From: Perkinsus olseni
Lineage: Eukaryota; Perkinsozoa; Perkinsida
Direction: 5' to 3'
Assembly: GCA_013115125.1 (NCBI GenBank)
Contig: JABANN010000044.1
Coordinates: 41,411 to 105,410 of the forward strand
Length of the DNA stretch: 64,000 nucleotides
Of this stretch, positions 44,701 to 56,625 are shown piece by piece. The notes under the pieces were generated by a model, which saw only the letters and a program-made list of their open reading frames with translations, did not search any database and was not told the origin of the DNA. The position numbers and the translations under genes are program-made. Position 1 is the stretch's first letter, and each line of letters starts with the position of its first letter.

Positions 44701-47700
44701 TGTTGCAATTCTGGGCGCAGCTTGTGATGCCTATTATGAACGATAAGGATAAAACACCGGGGTTTCATACTAAATTAGAGGACTACATATACACCATTAC
44801 TGTGAGGTAGTAATAACAAGTACCACACCAACCAGTAATTATCCCTGAGAAATACCTTACGGAACCGCCAGGGATGTCTTTTCAAGGACTGGGAATATCT
44901 TTTGAAAGGACTGGGAATATCTTCTCAAAGGTTGAGAATATCTTCTTGAAGGACTGGGAATATCTTCTTGAAGGACTGGGAATATCTTTTGAAAGGACTG
45001 GGAATATCTTCTTGATGGACTGGGAATATTCTCTTAAAGGACGCTAGTTCGGAGTATGCTGTATCCACTTCCTCTGTACTCAGCTCTGGTCACAGAGCGT
45101 TCGACAATGTAGATCTATTGGGCAAGCTAAAGATATTCTCCTTCAGCTACATAGACTCGAGGCTGTTCCTGGCGGACATGGCAGCACGGGGCGAGGACTC
45201 GATGGATGACGAGGGCTTTGAAGATGCTCTGCAGGATGAAGTGTTGAGTAATATGTGCATGCGTGCTAGTACCACACCTTCCGCAAACTTCTTCTTTATT
45301 CAGGAGGGGAGCAATTGGATGTCATAGCCCAATTGGCGAGGTTGAATTATCAGAAGACAGCACAGCATGTAGTGCTCGGGGAGGGGGTTGGGGAAAGCTT
45401 TCGATTTATATTTCCGAGAAAAGTTTGGTAGCGTAGACGATCGTGGGCCAGAGGTTGAACCTGGCAAGATACGAGTGAGGTTGAAGTCAGCGTATCTTGA
45501 TATTACCGTTTGGTGACTCTGGTCCACGTGGAACTCGCAGGGGATCAGAACTCGGGCTTGAGAAGCGAGGTTGCTTGTCCAGCATTATAGTCTGATTGCA
45601 GGCGTCGCGCGCGATTGAGGGTCTTCTGGTGGAGAGGAGCATGTTCTTGAGATGCTATGAAACGTATCTTTGGTCAGGTCTTGGAGTTGTTTGGAGGTTG
45701 CACTTCGGAAGCGAACGTGAATGAACATAAACTAGCATGGTTGGTATATATTATGGGAGCACTTGTTGGTGGAAATACTGGAAGTGAGTATCAAAGGTTG
45801 AAGCATGGAAGATACGAAATGGGTTGGATTTTAGGCGCAAGCAGTATGAGGGCTCAACAGCAACAGCAACCAAGTGGCTCTCAACCTCTGCATGTAGGAA
45901 TAACAGCAAAGTCCCTCGTGGTATTCTTCCTTGCCACCGACTTTTACAATTTCTCGGAAATGAATCTTGCAGGTGATCAACGGTGAAATTGCTGGCCGGG
46001 TGTTCTCCCTTATGAATCAAACGGACGCCAATACGAACCTGCCACCGGAATCTAAGGACCCAACAAATTTAGAGACCCTTGAACTTTCGTAAGGGAATCT
46101 TTCCCGTGCGTAAAGTATCTTAGGTTGGCTCTTGACAGATATCTTTATTTCATGGAACAGTTCAGGAAGGTTTATATTGGGGAGCATGCGAGGCAGCTGT
46201 CAGCTAGTAATAATATCGTGAAGGGCAAGTTGTGTCGTGGGGCTTCTGGACCGGTGATTTCTAAATCGTATTCTGAGAATGTTATCATCACTTGAAGAAG
46301 GGGTTCACATAGGGCGACGGCCTCGGCGATTATCCTCGCCCTCAGTAATCCTCAATATTGGAATATTATCCGGTTCTGCGGGAGTTGTCTGAGGGGAAGG
46401 GGGACGGCTCTTCCCAAGGGAGACGATAGTGAGGGACACCCCTCGAACCAGGGTGCGCTCTTCCCGTCCTTCCGAGCAGTTTTCTCTTGGAAATTTCTAT
46501 ACTTGAGTTCCTGCAAATTCGGAAATTTCCGTACTCCTTTCAATAAGTCTCTCAATAATTTCCCTATCTAGGGCTCTATGTATTTGGTAATTTCCGTATG
46601 TGTCCTAGTAGGTTACTCGTACTGTCGCTTAGGTGCACCCCCGTCTGCCTTATCGCGTGGGGACGTGTCGATGGCCTCGTCTGAAAATCCGAGTAGAGTG
46701 GTACAGGAGAGAGTTTGTAAGTCGAGGAATCTGAGGTTGATGCTTGATTGATACGGATAAGGTACGGTGCTTGGTTTGAAGGATGAAGATGCTATTCTTG
46801 GAATATTGATCAAGAAGATCGTTACCAACCTGCAGCATCGATACACGCTGGAGGCGGTCCTCAAGAGTAATAATTTCGTGGCGCGCGAGAAAAGGTCATT
46901 TCAAAATGAATGCAGAAAATTGTAATCCTGGATTGTGATTTCGCTTTTTTGCTGAGGATTTTTGTCCGCAGAAAAGTAAATTTTGACCAGGTTTTTTTTT
47001 CACTCTTAGGGACCCTTGCATATTTCTATGAGTTGGCTGCTGGTGTGAACATCGTCCATTCCGTCGACAAGATGAGTCCACATCTCATCATCAGTGGAAA
47101 ACTGTTGCTCAAGAACGATACTGTAATAGTGGGACGGTTGAGGGGAACGCTCATTTGGGTTCTGCTGTGCTTTGCGAGAGGCTCACCGGTGTCTTGTAGT
47201 AGTTTGCAAGATGCCGGGGAGCATATATCCCTAGCAAATACTAAGGGAGCTTCATTGTTGGCAATAGATGAATACCGTTACACGTGATTGTGGGCATTTC
47301 TCTTCTGTGCTTGGCTGGAGGTTTAATGGTATCTTGTAGTACTTGAATAGTGGCGGGAAGTGTTTTGGAGACATTTGTAGTTCTCGAGGGGTTCCCGTGT
47401 CATCCTGTTATCGTCCTGCTGAGGGCTATGTAGTGCAAAAATGCATTTTGGGCTTTCGTGTATTGGTTACTTTAGAGAGTATCTTTCGAAGGTTTTAGTT
47501 GAATTTTTTTGACGTTGTGTAACCTTTCAGGTTCGTCATTTGATGGCAAATCATGCCAGCTCTACTTTGGGATTCCTTCATGCTGGCCCAAAATACGGAC
47601 GATATCGTAACGATTATAGGAGGGTATAGAATTCCTCTTACGGACTTCTTCCCTCAGGTACGCAATACTACGCGACTCTTGGGAAGCTGCTGTTCATGGA

Positions 47701-49920
47701 GTGCCGAGATGGCAGTACCAGCACGACTGCATTGGAGACTTTCAACACTTTTATGATGCCCCAGTATCAGGTGGGAAAAATTCCGGGAAATTTTCGGGGA
47801 AATGGGAAATTTTTGGTGCAGGTTTTGGAGCAGCTTTGGCAAGCTGCTAACACCGGGGACGGATCGGCACTCCGCAGCGAGCAGCTGAGGCTGCCGTTGA
47901 TTGGACTCTGCCGAGATTTGAGAGGAATCTGCCAGGCTTGTGTGTCACACGATATGTAATAATGGGTGATTTATCGACGAATCAGGAATTTTTGACGCTT
48001 GTTTAATCGTTTGGAAGGTACACGATCTTGTTTAACTGGTTGGTGGACAACCCGAAGCAGCCGCAGAACTGCAAGATTACCGTCTTCTCGGCAGCACTCA
48101 ACTTCTACTGGGATGATCCAGAAGTCACAACTCCTCTCCTGAAATTCGTAAGCCGCGGGTTCGATACCTGGTAGTGACATTGGATTTTTTCCCCTCAACA
48201 GAGTGCTAGGTATCTTGCAATCTTGCAATTTCTCAACGCCTTGGCTTGTTCTCAGGTGGCTGAGTTCGTATATAACAAGGCGCAGCGTATCAACTTCGAC
48301 CAGAACTCCCCCAATGGTATCCTCCTCTTCAGAGAGGCATCTAAGATACTGGTAGCATACAGTCAGAGGATGCTGCAACGCGAACAGAGTCAAGTACTAC
48401 TGCAAGGGGATGACAGTGGCCACTGGTGTGGGTTCTTTGGCCTTGATTCCGAGCGGGTGGTCATAGATCATGAATTGGGCTTCCCTCGACTATAAAGGTC
48501 GAACGCGCTGAGTAGGTTGTTTTTTGAGAAAAGATGTGGAGCTCTGAATCTTTGATTCTTTTGCTTGGGATTTGGCGACATTTGTCCGTGTGTTAAACGG
48601 ACGATTCTCGCGTGGTGTGGTATGTTGGATGGGGTGTAATGCTTGGAAGGGAGTATCTTTTGTGCTGAGGTTGACCTCATTGGTTTCAGCCGGTGTACGA
48701 AGATATTTATCGTGAGAAGTACAAGGGTATCGGATGTGTGTTGGAGCTCTTCAGCAACGCGCTTCACGGCAACTACACAAACTTTGGTGTCTTTGAACTG
48801 TAATATCAAGGGAGGGGTTCGAACTATGGACCTTCGGGATGTCAACTAGGGTTTTTATCATGCTGAGCTATTCGAGCGGTTGCAGGTATAATGACAATTC
48901 GTTGTCGATGTCACTCTCGTTGGCATTGAAGTTATGCATGTCAATTCCGATAGCGGATCTGATGAGCTACTTGAAGTGTCTCAAACCGTAAGCGGCGAAT
49001 TCTGTCCTTCAATTTTCGGCAATTTTTTTCTTCGTAGATTCTTCATGTTCTTGGAGTTGGCCACGAGGAACCATGCGAAGTTAGTTTGCGAAGTTGCCGA
49101 GTCCGCGGAGCATCTAGGTAACATTAATCGATCACTGGGGCGAGCGCTATTTGCTTTTGTCAATATCGTCGTGTTCAGCTGGCCTGATTCGGGCGTTGGA
49201 GGAAGGCCTCACGTCGTTTGATTCGAGCGTTTGCATGCAGTGCTGCGCCAGCATTGACAACCTCTGCACATTCTTCTACGATATTGCTCACACTGGAGTG
49301 GGGTCTTCAGTTGGAGGAGGTAACTGTTATGAAACGGTTGATCGATTTGTAATTGTTATTGCTAGGTACGGCTGCTACTGCTGAGGATGTGGCGCGGGTG
49401 ACTCAAGGATTGTTGGTACCGGGCGGTCCAGTCGACGCGGAACTGCGAAGGGTGTTGAATTTGATGCTCCAATTGATAATGGCGGGAGAGTTCAATTCGA
49501 CCTGGAGTATATCGAGACCAATATTGGCGTTGATTCTAATGTGAGGGGGTGCATGATTTGGGGGAGATCTGGTATGGGAAATTTGTGCGCAGGTACAAAG
49601 ACACGTATACTCAAGCTCAGGAGTTGATAGTGAGGCAGCAGCCCACAGAAGATCGCCAACAGTAAGCGGCCGATCTGTCAATTCTTGCGCTCTTGCAGTT
49701 CCTCAACGTAGGTACGTTGGCAAGTGCTTCTCTGAGCTGATGGTGGGTGTGACGGATAGCCTTCAAACGAAAAATCGCGATCACTTCACGCGGAATATGT
49801 AAGTGCTGGCATCCGGGAGGTCCCTGGTTCTAATCTTGGCGGGGATGCTTTTCACGGAAGGTACCACTTTGCCCAGGCAGTGCGGTCTACTTCCTAGAAG
49901 TACTATAAAGCTGATAATGA
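41741..49920 (+). CDS. XPO7: Exportin-7 (RanBP16/17-type nuclear transport receptor)
   Basis: Karyopherin-beta that carries cargo through the nuclear pore with Ran-GTP. The ATG at 41741 gives MDAASLAQFERLCTEFYNPP, the usual exportin-7 start, then YVLANSSNQQALVFASTALT. Exon order follows the family: LTWLVYIIG-like LAWLVYIMGALVGG (~45735); QFRKVYIGEHARQLSASNN (~46170); LGILIKKIVTNLQHRYTLEA (~46800); LAYFYELAAGVNIVHSVDKM (~47020); LPLIGLCRDLRGICQACVSH (~47890); FSAALNFYWDDPEVTTPLLK (~48090); RINFDQNSPNGILLFREASK (~48290); KGIGCVLELFSNALHGNYTN (~48730); LIRALEEGLTSFDSSVCMQC (~49190); ELMVGVTDSLQTKNRDHFTR (~49740). More than 20 introns, some with the GC-rich motif, tRNA-like sequence or a minisatellite. 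The last exon and exact end are not resolved. Confidence 0.87.
44886..45042 (+). repeat. 22-bp minisatellite in an exportin-7 intron
   Basis: About seven tandem units beginning GGACTGGGAATATCTT, starting at 44886, 44908, 44930, 44951, 44973, 44995 and 45017. The spacing is 22 bp (once 21), not a multiple of three, and units differ by a few bases, as expected for noncoding sequence. Confidence 0.9.
46867..46888 (+). repeat. GC-rich motif at an exportin-7 5' splice site (copy 6)
   Basis: The donor after LQHRYTLEAVLK(R) starts GTAAT then AATTTCGTGGCGCGCGA, identical over 22 nt to the DHHC intron at 14186. The intron runs to about 47009 (CACTCTTAG), and the exons on both sides align with exportin-7. 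Confidence 0.88.
48800..48885 (+). other. Exportin-7 intron made almost wholly of an inverted tRNA-like sequence
   Basis: The 86-nt intron joins HGNYTNFGVFEL to YNDNSLSMSL in phase 2. Its minus strand reads like a tRNA from D-arm (AATAGCTCAGCATGA) through GAAGGTC to a T-arm (ATAGTTCGAACCCC). It starts within a few bases of the donor and ends within a few bases of the acceptor. Confidence 0.55.
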
Positions 49921-50382
49921 CGACGTTACTGTTAAAAACAACAACTGGACTACGCTGACTGTTGATGCGAGTTTCCTTTCGAAGTCGTGATAGAGTTGGG
50001 TTCAGTGCTACAAGAATTGAGCTTCGGAGATTCGTCCAATTAAGTAGTGTTGCCCCGTGGTTACAGATCGTTAATGACTACCTGCTGGGTGCGAAGAGCT
50101 GAAGTGCATTCAGTCGATCACCTTCCTCGCAGGAACGCAGCTGTGAGTAGGGACTGGCATCTCTCGTAACTCCACTCGTCACTGACGAGTCGTCGGTCCT
50201 TCTGCACAAGCATGTTGGAATGGATGGCGGGGATGGATCGTTTAAGCCTTGATACACGCTAGTTATGGCGGGGCGTAGAGTCTGCGCCCCATACCGTGTC
50301 TTCCGAGATTTCCGGCCCACTCAAACACTTTCAACCCCGCAGCGATGCCTGGATAAACATTTCAAGAACATGTCCAAAATCT

Positions 50383-51229
50383 TCATATACTCTTGAGTTT
50401 CCCGACGTCTCCAGCTAGCTGCAATGCCTTGGCCATCTTGTCATTGAGGAATTTTTTCATCCAATCCCATCCTGCCTGGTATCCTTCAGGAGGGGTCCTC
50501 TCTAGCAGATCGATCATGAACGTGCACGTCATCTCATCCTTGGAATCCGTAGAAGCCTTCATGATCATGTCGGTCAAGTTGTTGGACAAGGGGAAAATGT
50601 TGGCAACCCTTCTCGGCATGTCGATCAAATTTGCTTTGATCTCCCCCTCACGGTCCGCGTCTTGGAAAATGATAGTAGTCCATTTGCTGGGACGTATACT
50701 GAGGCTCGGCAAAAATGTGAATTATCAGGAGGTGATGACCATGAAAATTACCTAGCGCTGAAGTACAGCTCTCGTGGGTCAGTCACCCTCCAGGAGACGG
50801 TCTGAATATCGTCCTCCCAAGACACGGTAATATCACCGTCTACATAGTGACCAACACACCTTTTTGGCTGTGCTTCGATCTGCGACAGAACGAAGCTGTG
50901 ATAGCCTTAGGGGAATGCCATGTGTGGCATTTCTTGCACCTTCCGTGAGAAGCTCATTAACTTGGACAACTTATTTGTCTGGCTTGATACTAGGCTGGTC
51001 AGCTTGGATACTTGCTTGTTTAGCTTAGTCACTTCACTGGCCAAGTTAGCCACTTGAACGTACACGTTTATGCCCTTCGATTCCTGTGCATGCGGATGGG
51101 TATAATCATCCCTCACCTGAGGACGGACTGTTGCTGAGTTACTCTCACCTGAGGGTTAGCCTGCAGGGCCAGGGTCACTGCTGCAAGAGTCAGCCCGAAC
51201 GATAATACACGGATGATGAGGGTGGTCAT
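50383..51229 (-). CDS. Secreted coiled-coil protein family, member 1
   Basis: Four exons. The ATG at 51229 gives a signal peptide (MTTLIIRVLSFGLTLAAVTL) ending near ALQANPQ. Exon 2 is a coiled coil with heptad SKLxxxVSxL (LASEVTKLNKQVSKLTSLVS). Exon 3, after a ~60-nt intron, is IEAQPKRCVGHYVDGDITVS with WRVTDPRELYFSA. Exon 4 is SIRPSKWTTIIFQDADREGE and the C-terminal domain (MIDLLERTPPEGYQAGWDWM then KKFLNDKMAKALQLAGDVGK), ending at 50383. The family is defined by the TPPxGYxxGxdWMxxF signature. It is the most complete member of a tandem set running to about 55.8 kb. Not recognised elsewhere; secretion is inferred from the signal peptide. Confidence 0.7.
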
Positions 51230-52077
51230 AATCTCACGAGGGATGATATCACTGATGATTCGAAAGTTCGGACCTAACACTGTGTATTCTGGCGGGGATC
51301 CCGCCAGAAGGTCGAATACTGATTGCCCGTCCCCTGACTCGCCATCTGTTGGGCCCCTAATACTGCAAGAGTCTCTTGAATGATTTGGTACACAACAGTT
51401 GGTTTTTCAATCATGACTGAGGATGGATTCTTTACTTCTCTGAGCCAGAATTCTCGCTAGCCGAATTGAAGCTCGCATGAATTCCCGACGTGTGGTTAGA
51501 GACGTCATCTGGTGGTGACGACGTTGCAGGCCCTTCGAACCTCAAGAAGCTGTGGACGGCTACCAGTAAGTATGAAGTCGCCTTGGATACTCTGATAGAA
51601 GGAGACTGCGAAAGGTTGGCATCGACAGCCGTCTCGTCTCCAAATAAGTACGGTGTGGCCTTCTTGGTTAACGGACTTAACTCGACGTGTAGATATCCTT
51701 ATGCGGTAATGAGCAGCAGATGTGCAATTACCGAGTGATCGGATAACAACTGCAATGAGTAAACGACCATAGCTAGTAAAAAGGTAACGCTCGAGGAGAC
51801 GCTTACGTTAGCCGTCTCCGAGACTGTCTCGAGACAGCACGTGAAAGGCGCACGCCGTCACGGGCGAGCGACAGGTCTCAACTTGAGTGATATGAAGTGA
51901 AAAGGATGAGTAGTCGGTACATATGGGGCCTCCGAGGCCGGATGAGCCACACGGCTCAGTAGTGTCCCTCTCCAGGAAGAGGTGCACCGTAGATGCCTTG
52001 GGATAGACCGACACTTCCATGTCCAATTAGTGTTAACAAGGATAACACCACATCATAATCTTAGGTAAACATGAACA

Positions 52078-52830
52078 TCACAGTTCCACCAAGTTATCAT
52101 GATCAATACACTTCAAGCCTGGATCCTTCCAGGCTCTATCCATCTTGGCAACTAGGAAATCCGCCATCCAATTTCTTCCAGGTTGGACACTCGGAGGAGG
52201 AGTTTCTTGAATGGTATTGATCAGACTTGAGCAGTCATATTCATGCATATCCCAGTCTTCCAATTCCTGCTTGATCGTGTCGACCAAGTGGGCAATGGGA
52301 TAGATTTCGGCGAACTTATTTTTGATCTCTTCGAATGTCCCCCGTATTTCGGCAGCAGACTCGCGGTCGCCGTCCCAAAACCTGATACCTGCACCTCCCA
52401 TGAATTGTAGCCTGAGAACACAGCCGCTTAAACCGGTTAATGAGCCATACAACAACTGTGTACGTAGAGTACTCAGTTGATAGGGATTTAGCTAGTTGAA
52501 GATGATTACTACCAAGATGAGAAGCCCATCTCTCGTGGTTCATGCACGGACCATCTAAAGTGATGTTCATACAAAGCAGAGCTCAGCTCACTGCCAGGTC
52601 ACCGTCAATGTAGCGAGCTTCGCACTCTCCACGGCGCACCTTAATCTAGAATGGCAAGATGAATAGGCGATAGCTTTGGACAGTTAATGCTACTGTCCAG
52701 TTATGGTTAGCGGTACCTTTTGGGTGAAGTGTATTAACTTGGACATCCGATCGTTCAACTTGGACATTTGGTTCAACAGCCTACCATACTTATCCGACCC
52801 AGAACTATCATCCTCCTGATCAACAGGAGT
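52078..52830 (-). CDS. Secreted coiled-coil protein family, member 2
   Basis: Paralogue of the 50383-51229 gene. Coiled coil (YGRLLNQMSKLNDRMSKLIH), then VRRGECEARYIDGDLAVS, a piece WSVHEPREMGFSS equivalent to WRVTDPRELYFSA, and the last exon (IRFWDGDRESAAEIRGTFEE, IYPIAHLVDTIKQELEDWDM, LINTIQETPPPSVQPGRNWM). Between DGDLAVS and WSVHEPRE the frame does not join cleanly, so an unusual intron or a lesion is possible. The signal-peptide exon upstream was not found with confidence. Confidence 0.55.
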
Positions 52831-53611
52831 TTATGATGAACTTCGGCGGGGCGGGATCTTGAGTCTCAGAGGCGTGGTATGAGGACCGTAGAGGTAGCGT
52901 GGCTGCAGCATACGAAGAAGTCTAACGCTTTTCACGCTGCAAGGACTCATATCAGAGTTTGAGATGATAGTGGATTGCTGCAACGAGCCAAGTCTTAGAG
53001 GAACATTGTAAGATCACATAATACCCGATCGACAGGTTATGAATGGAGGTTCGAGACACCGTACTTCATAGCCCGTAAATCCCATTCAAAAAGAAGTACT
53101 GGAGCCGCTCTAGACTAGAGCCTCTAGTGGAGCGTAACGCTCCGAGCGTTGCCGAACTCCATGCCCCCATCTTGTGAAACAAGACTTGTGGTCAACTGTT
53201 GGAGGTCCTGATGTTTTCGTTGGCTGCCGTGAGAAGAGAACTCAATAATCAGGACTACTTCGGGAAAAGTATCATAAGCGCCGAGACGGCCATCGGAGTG
53301 GAGACGAGACGGCTGGAACGGCTGTTGGCGACCGCAACGGCGTTTCGTGACGAGACTCTCGTCTTCGTCGTAATGGAGTCGCTCCACGGAGCGAGATCGG
53401 TGTCGTGCGCCGCAGATTCAACAACCTACGCCATATGTTGAGAGTAAACTCGATTGAAAATACTGTAGTTACAAACTATTGAAGCACCATAAAATAACTC
53501 TGCATGTACGCTGTTCAATGGTGATGACTATACGCCCCTCAACAGTCTATGCTTCGCAGTTTATAACCTCGGAGTTTCAACTTGATACTTTCGAGGCCTA
53601 AACAATTCAGG

Positions 53612-54100
53612 TCAAATCTTCGCAGTTGGTTGGAACTCGACAAATCGTAGGAAATTTCCATTCCGCTGATGTCGACTGTCCGTGAAACTGATCGACATCT
53701 CATCATCGAGGTGGATTTGGAGGATGATCGGTGTGTTGCGCTGCAGGCGCGTATTTTGTGATATTATCATCAGTATTACAAGGAACCTCAGGTCATGCGC
53801 CGTGGCTGAGTCACGTCCACACAGCCATGGCATCATCCTGAAGGTGACGAGACGTTTCGGTTGAGAGAGATAAGTGGCTGTCTGAGTAATGGACGGAGCA
53901 ATGCCCAGGGCAGCGCTTGGTTTGGGATAACGCTGCTGCTCAGCTACTACGGTAGTACTACCACCGCACCTCCGGCTGAGGAGTCTCAACTTTGACATCA
54001 AATAGATCAGCTCAAGCACTTGATCATTTAGAAGAGTGCTCGAATCAGAACGTTATGCCTCGAAAAGTGGCCGTCAATGACGTAATTTGGTATTTGCTGC
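53612..54100 (-). pseudogene. Secreted coiled-coil family, member 3, partial
   Basis: The minus strand reads LLNDQVLELIYLMSKLRLLS, like the coil exon of member 2, followed by segments that recall the middle exons (NTPIILQIHLDDEMSISFTD resembles WTTIIFQDADREGEIKANLI). The C-terminal TPPxGYxxGxdWM domain is missing before the reading ends at 53612. Probably a truncated or degraded paralogue. The similarity is weak and judged by eye. Confidence 0.4.
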
Positions 54101-54171
54101 TCGCGTCGGGCTTGGTGGAAGTCCTCTGAGCCATGGTTGAGCTAGCGTAGACGTCAATGACAGAACGTGTA

Positions 54172-54190
54172 CGGCGTACACTGTACGCCG
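54172..54190. repeat. Short inverted repeat CGGCGTAC/GTACGCCG
   Basis: Eight-bp perfect arms with a 3-bp centre (ACT), in the spacer between members 3 and 4 of the secreted family. Confidence 0.7.
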
Positions 54191-54430
54191 ACATTCACCA
54201 TTACCCAAAAAGAAAGTCGAGTGCCAGGATAGACTTTTCGTGCTCGGGAGCTGCGCGGAACAACCATCGTCAAGAGTGGAGCGGTCGACAATGCGGGGAA
54301 GCGGGTCTCAGGTCCTGAGCATGTGTCGTCATGGTCTGGTCATGTGTCGTCCTGAGCCTCAGGACGGGTTGCACATGTATCAGACTCGACCTTATCTCCG
54401 ATAACCACAACACATCTGATGATCATTACG

Positions 54431-55800
54431 TCACGGCACGCATGCTGGAGGCACTCGGAACGTCACATTTCGCATCCGGACAGCCCCTACTTTCCCATAT
54501 CTTTTAGCATGGGACACCGCGTCGTTCATGTTGTTGGAGATGAATTTCTTCATCCAATCCTTCCCAGGCTTGTACCCTTTAGGAGGAGTTTGTTCGATCG
54601 TCTCGATTAACTGTGAGCAAGTCAAGGTATACATGCAGTGCTCCAGTGCTTTGTAGATCTCCTTCAGTAGATGGCCAATAGGATAAAGTCTACCCATTTT
54701 CCGGAGGATTTCCTCTGAGTCGCCCTTGAACTCGACCTTGGTGTTACTATTGGAGTCCGCGAAGTGATTCTCATCGAATCATTGTAGTGGAGCCTAAGGA
54801 ATTGGACGTTGAGTACATGGAGCGGGGCATACGGGGCCCTTGATTCAACGCTGGAGTTGATGATGAGTGTTACTGTAACACTGTTACACTGTAACACTGT
54901 TACAGCGATTCGAAGGATGTCATTTTTTGTCCCAATTCTTTCTATCCGCTTCGTGGCTCATACATCTCCCAGAGAACTCTATGGCGGGACATATCATTGG
55001 ACACGGATATGAAGCTGTCCAAGCGACGAACTGTGCACCGGCCAGGTTCAGTCTCTACCTGAATGCAATATGACAGAACGATTGATTACAAGGAATGTTG
55101 TCGAGTGGCCACTCATATACCTGTTCGTTGAAGGACAGCAGCCCGGACACACGGGTATCGAGTTTCTTCACTTCTTCTCTCAGCCTCTTGTTCTCATTAT
55201 ACAGCTCAGACACCCTAGCGGAGGATGCATCATCCTGCGCCAGACTCTTAGTCCGCGCAGTACCTTCCGTCTGATGAACAGTTATTGAACGCCTAGGCCA
55301 TGCCTCTTTCATACCTGTAAAGTGAGGGACTGTGGTTCGGGCATATTATGGCTGAACTCAGACGTTTCTCCTTGTCTCCTTCCATCGTGTATCTCCGACA
55401 CTTGCTTGGTTAAGGTGGCCACCTTCTCGGTCAGTTTGGAGAACTTCTCGGACATCTTGGTAACTTTTTCGGTCAGTTTAGTCAACCCATTGGACAGCTT
55501 CGACACTTGTTCCTTCAGTGTGTCGGTGTGATCCAAGGACGCACACTCCGCCTGATGAGCCCGAAGAGGTGTTGCAAAACTCTGAGAACCTTGTTCTATG
55601 ACTACCGGCTCTCGTGATGGCCTGCGACGCCCACCCGAGCCCTTGGAAGCGGCTCGTACTGTCATCCACCGGGTCATTATCGTCATGCATGGCAATGCCC
55701 AGTGAGCAAGACTCACCATTACAAAAAGGACAAGTATAGCACTGTTCAAGTTCGCAGTCTTCGACGTAATACCTGTTCGAGGTCGAGGATAATCATAACT
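54431..55800 (-). CDS. Secreted coiled-coil protein family, member 4
   Basis: Exons in order: a hydrophobic start (LNSAILVLFVMVSLAHWALP, near 55730) and a long coil with an 11-residue rhythm (LTEKVTKMSEKFSKLTEKVA, then TLTKQVSEIHDGRRQGETSE); a second coil exon (ARVSELYNENKRLREEVKKL); VETEPGRCTVRRLDSFISVS with VLWEMYEPRSG; and the last exon FDENHFADSNSNTKVEFKGD, RLYPIGHLLKEIYKALEHCM, IETIEQTPPKGYKPGKDWMK, ending near 54431. All intron phases seen are 0 and match member 1. The start codon is unclear (a candidate ATG lies in MVSLAHW). The coil is about twice as long as in member 1. Confidence 0.6.
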
Positions 55801-55930
55801 TCGATTCGGATGTGGCACCGATCGTTTTCTTTCAAGAAGAGAATGTGGCAACCTCAGTGTAGGCTGCCGGCAGGGCATTCTCCAACAATTTGTGAAAAAT
55901 CCGGAATACGAATTTCGCGCGTAGTAGGCT

Positions 55931-55973
55931 CTCGCCCAAAAGTGGCTACTATTAGTAGCCACTTTTGGGCGAG
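55931..55973. repeat. 43-bp perfect palindrome with 1-bp centre
   Basis: Two 21-bp arms (left begins CTCGCCCAAAAGTGGC) with a single T between. It lies just upstream of family member 4. Confidence 0.92.
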
Positions 55974-56625
55974 CGGGAGAAGTGCATTGGTCTTGTGGAG
56001 GGACTTACACAGTTCCATAGGGGAGTTTCTGACATGACACTCGTTGCTTCGGACTTTCTAGATAAATCGGCCCCTCAGGGCCGGTTACGTTAGGAGCCAC
56101 GTGAGTCGGGTGATCCCTAAGGGTCCCATTTTGACGCGCGTTGGGGACCCTCATGATTCATTTCTCAGCGGGATATTGGACTTGGGGGAGAATCAGTATG
56201 CTCATGTGCCAGTATAGACTAGTTGCTCGGATCGGGGATGTTGTCGAGATCATCCGTCAACATAACCATGAGTGAGTGCAAAAGGCCTTTATCCGATTGC
56301 TCTTGCTGGTACGGGGATATGTCTAGTAAAACGGTTGGGCGGGCGATCTTCACACGAATTAATTATTCGCAGGCGATCTGACTTGTTTACTGATTGCTAG
56401 TCTTTGAGTAGCCGTATTGAGAGCTTGGTCGCTGCCCCTGCATCTTTGATGCGATGGGCGAGCAGCCGACCGTTATCCCTATGCCAAGAACCCGCGTAGG
56501 ATCGACCCGCACGCACGGCATTCTGTGTAGAGGGACACTTCAGAGCGGTTTCAAGGAGATCCGCAGCTCCTTTACGAATTTGCGTGAGTGACAGATATTT
56601 TGGTCGACACTGAGTGACTGTTTCA

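Noticed and set aside
51490-51738. Plus-strand open frame of 82 codons
   Set aside because: Starts at GTG, lies in the promoter side of a minus-strand gene, and shows no recognisable features.
53124-53441. Overlapping open frames on both strands
   Set aside because: The plus-strand frame starts at TTG and neither shows splice sites or family features.
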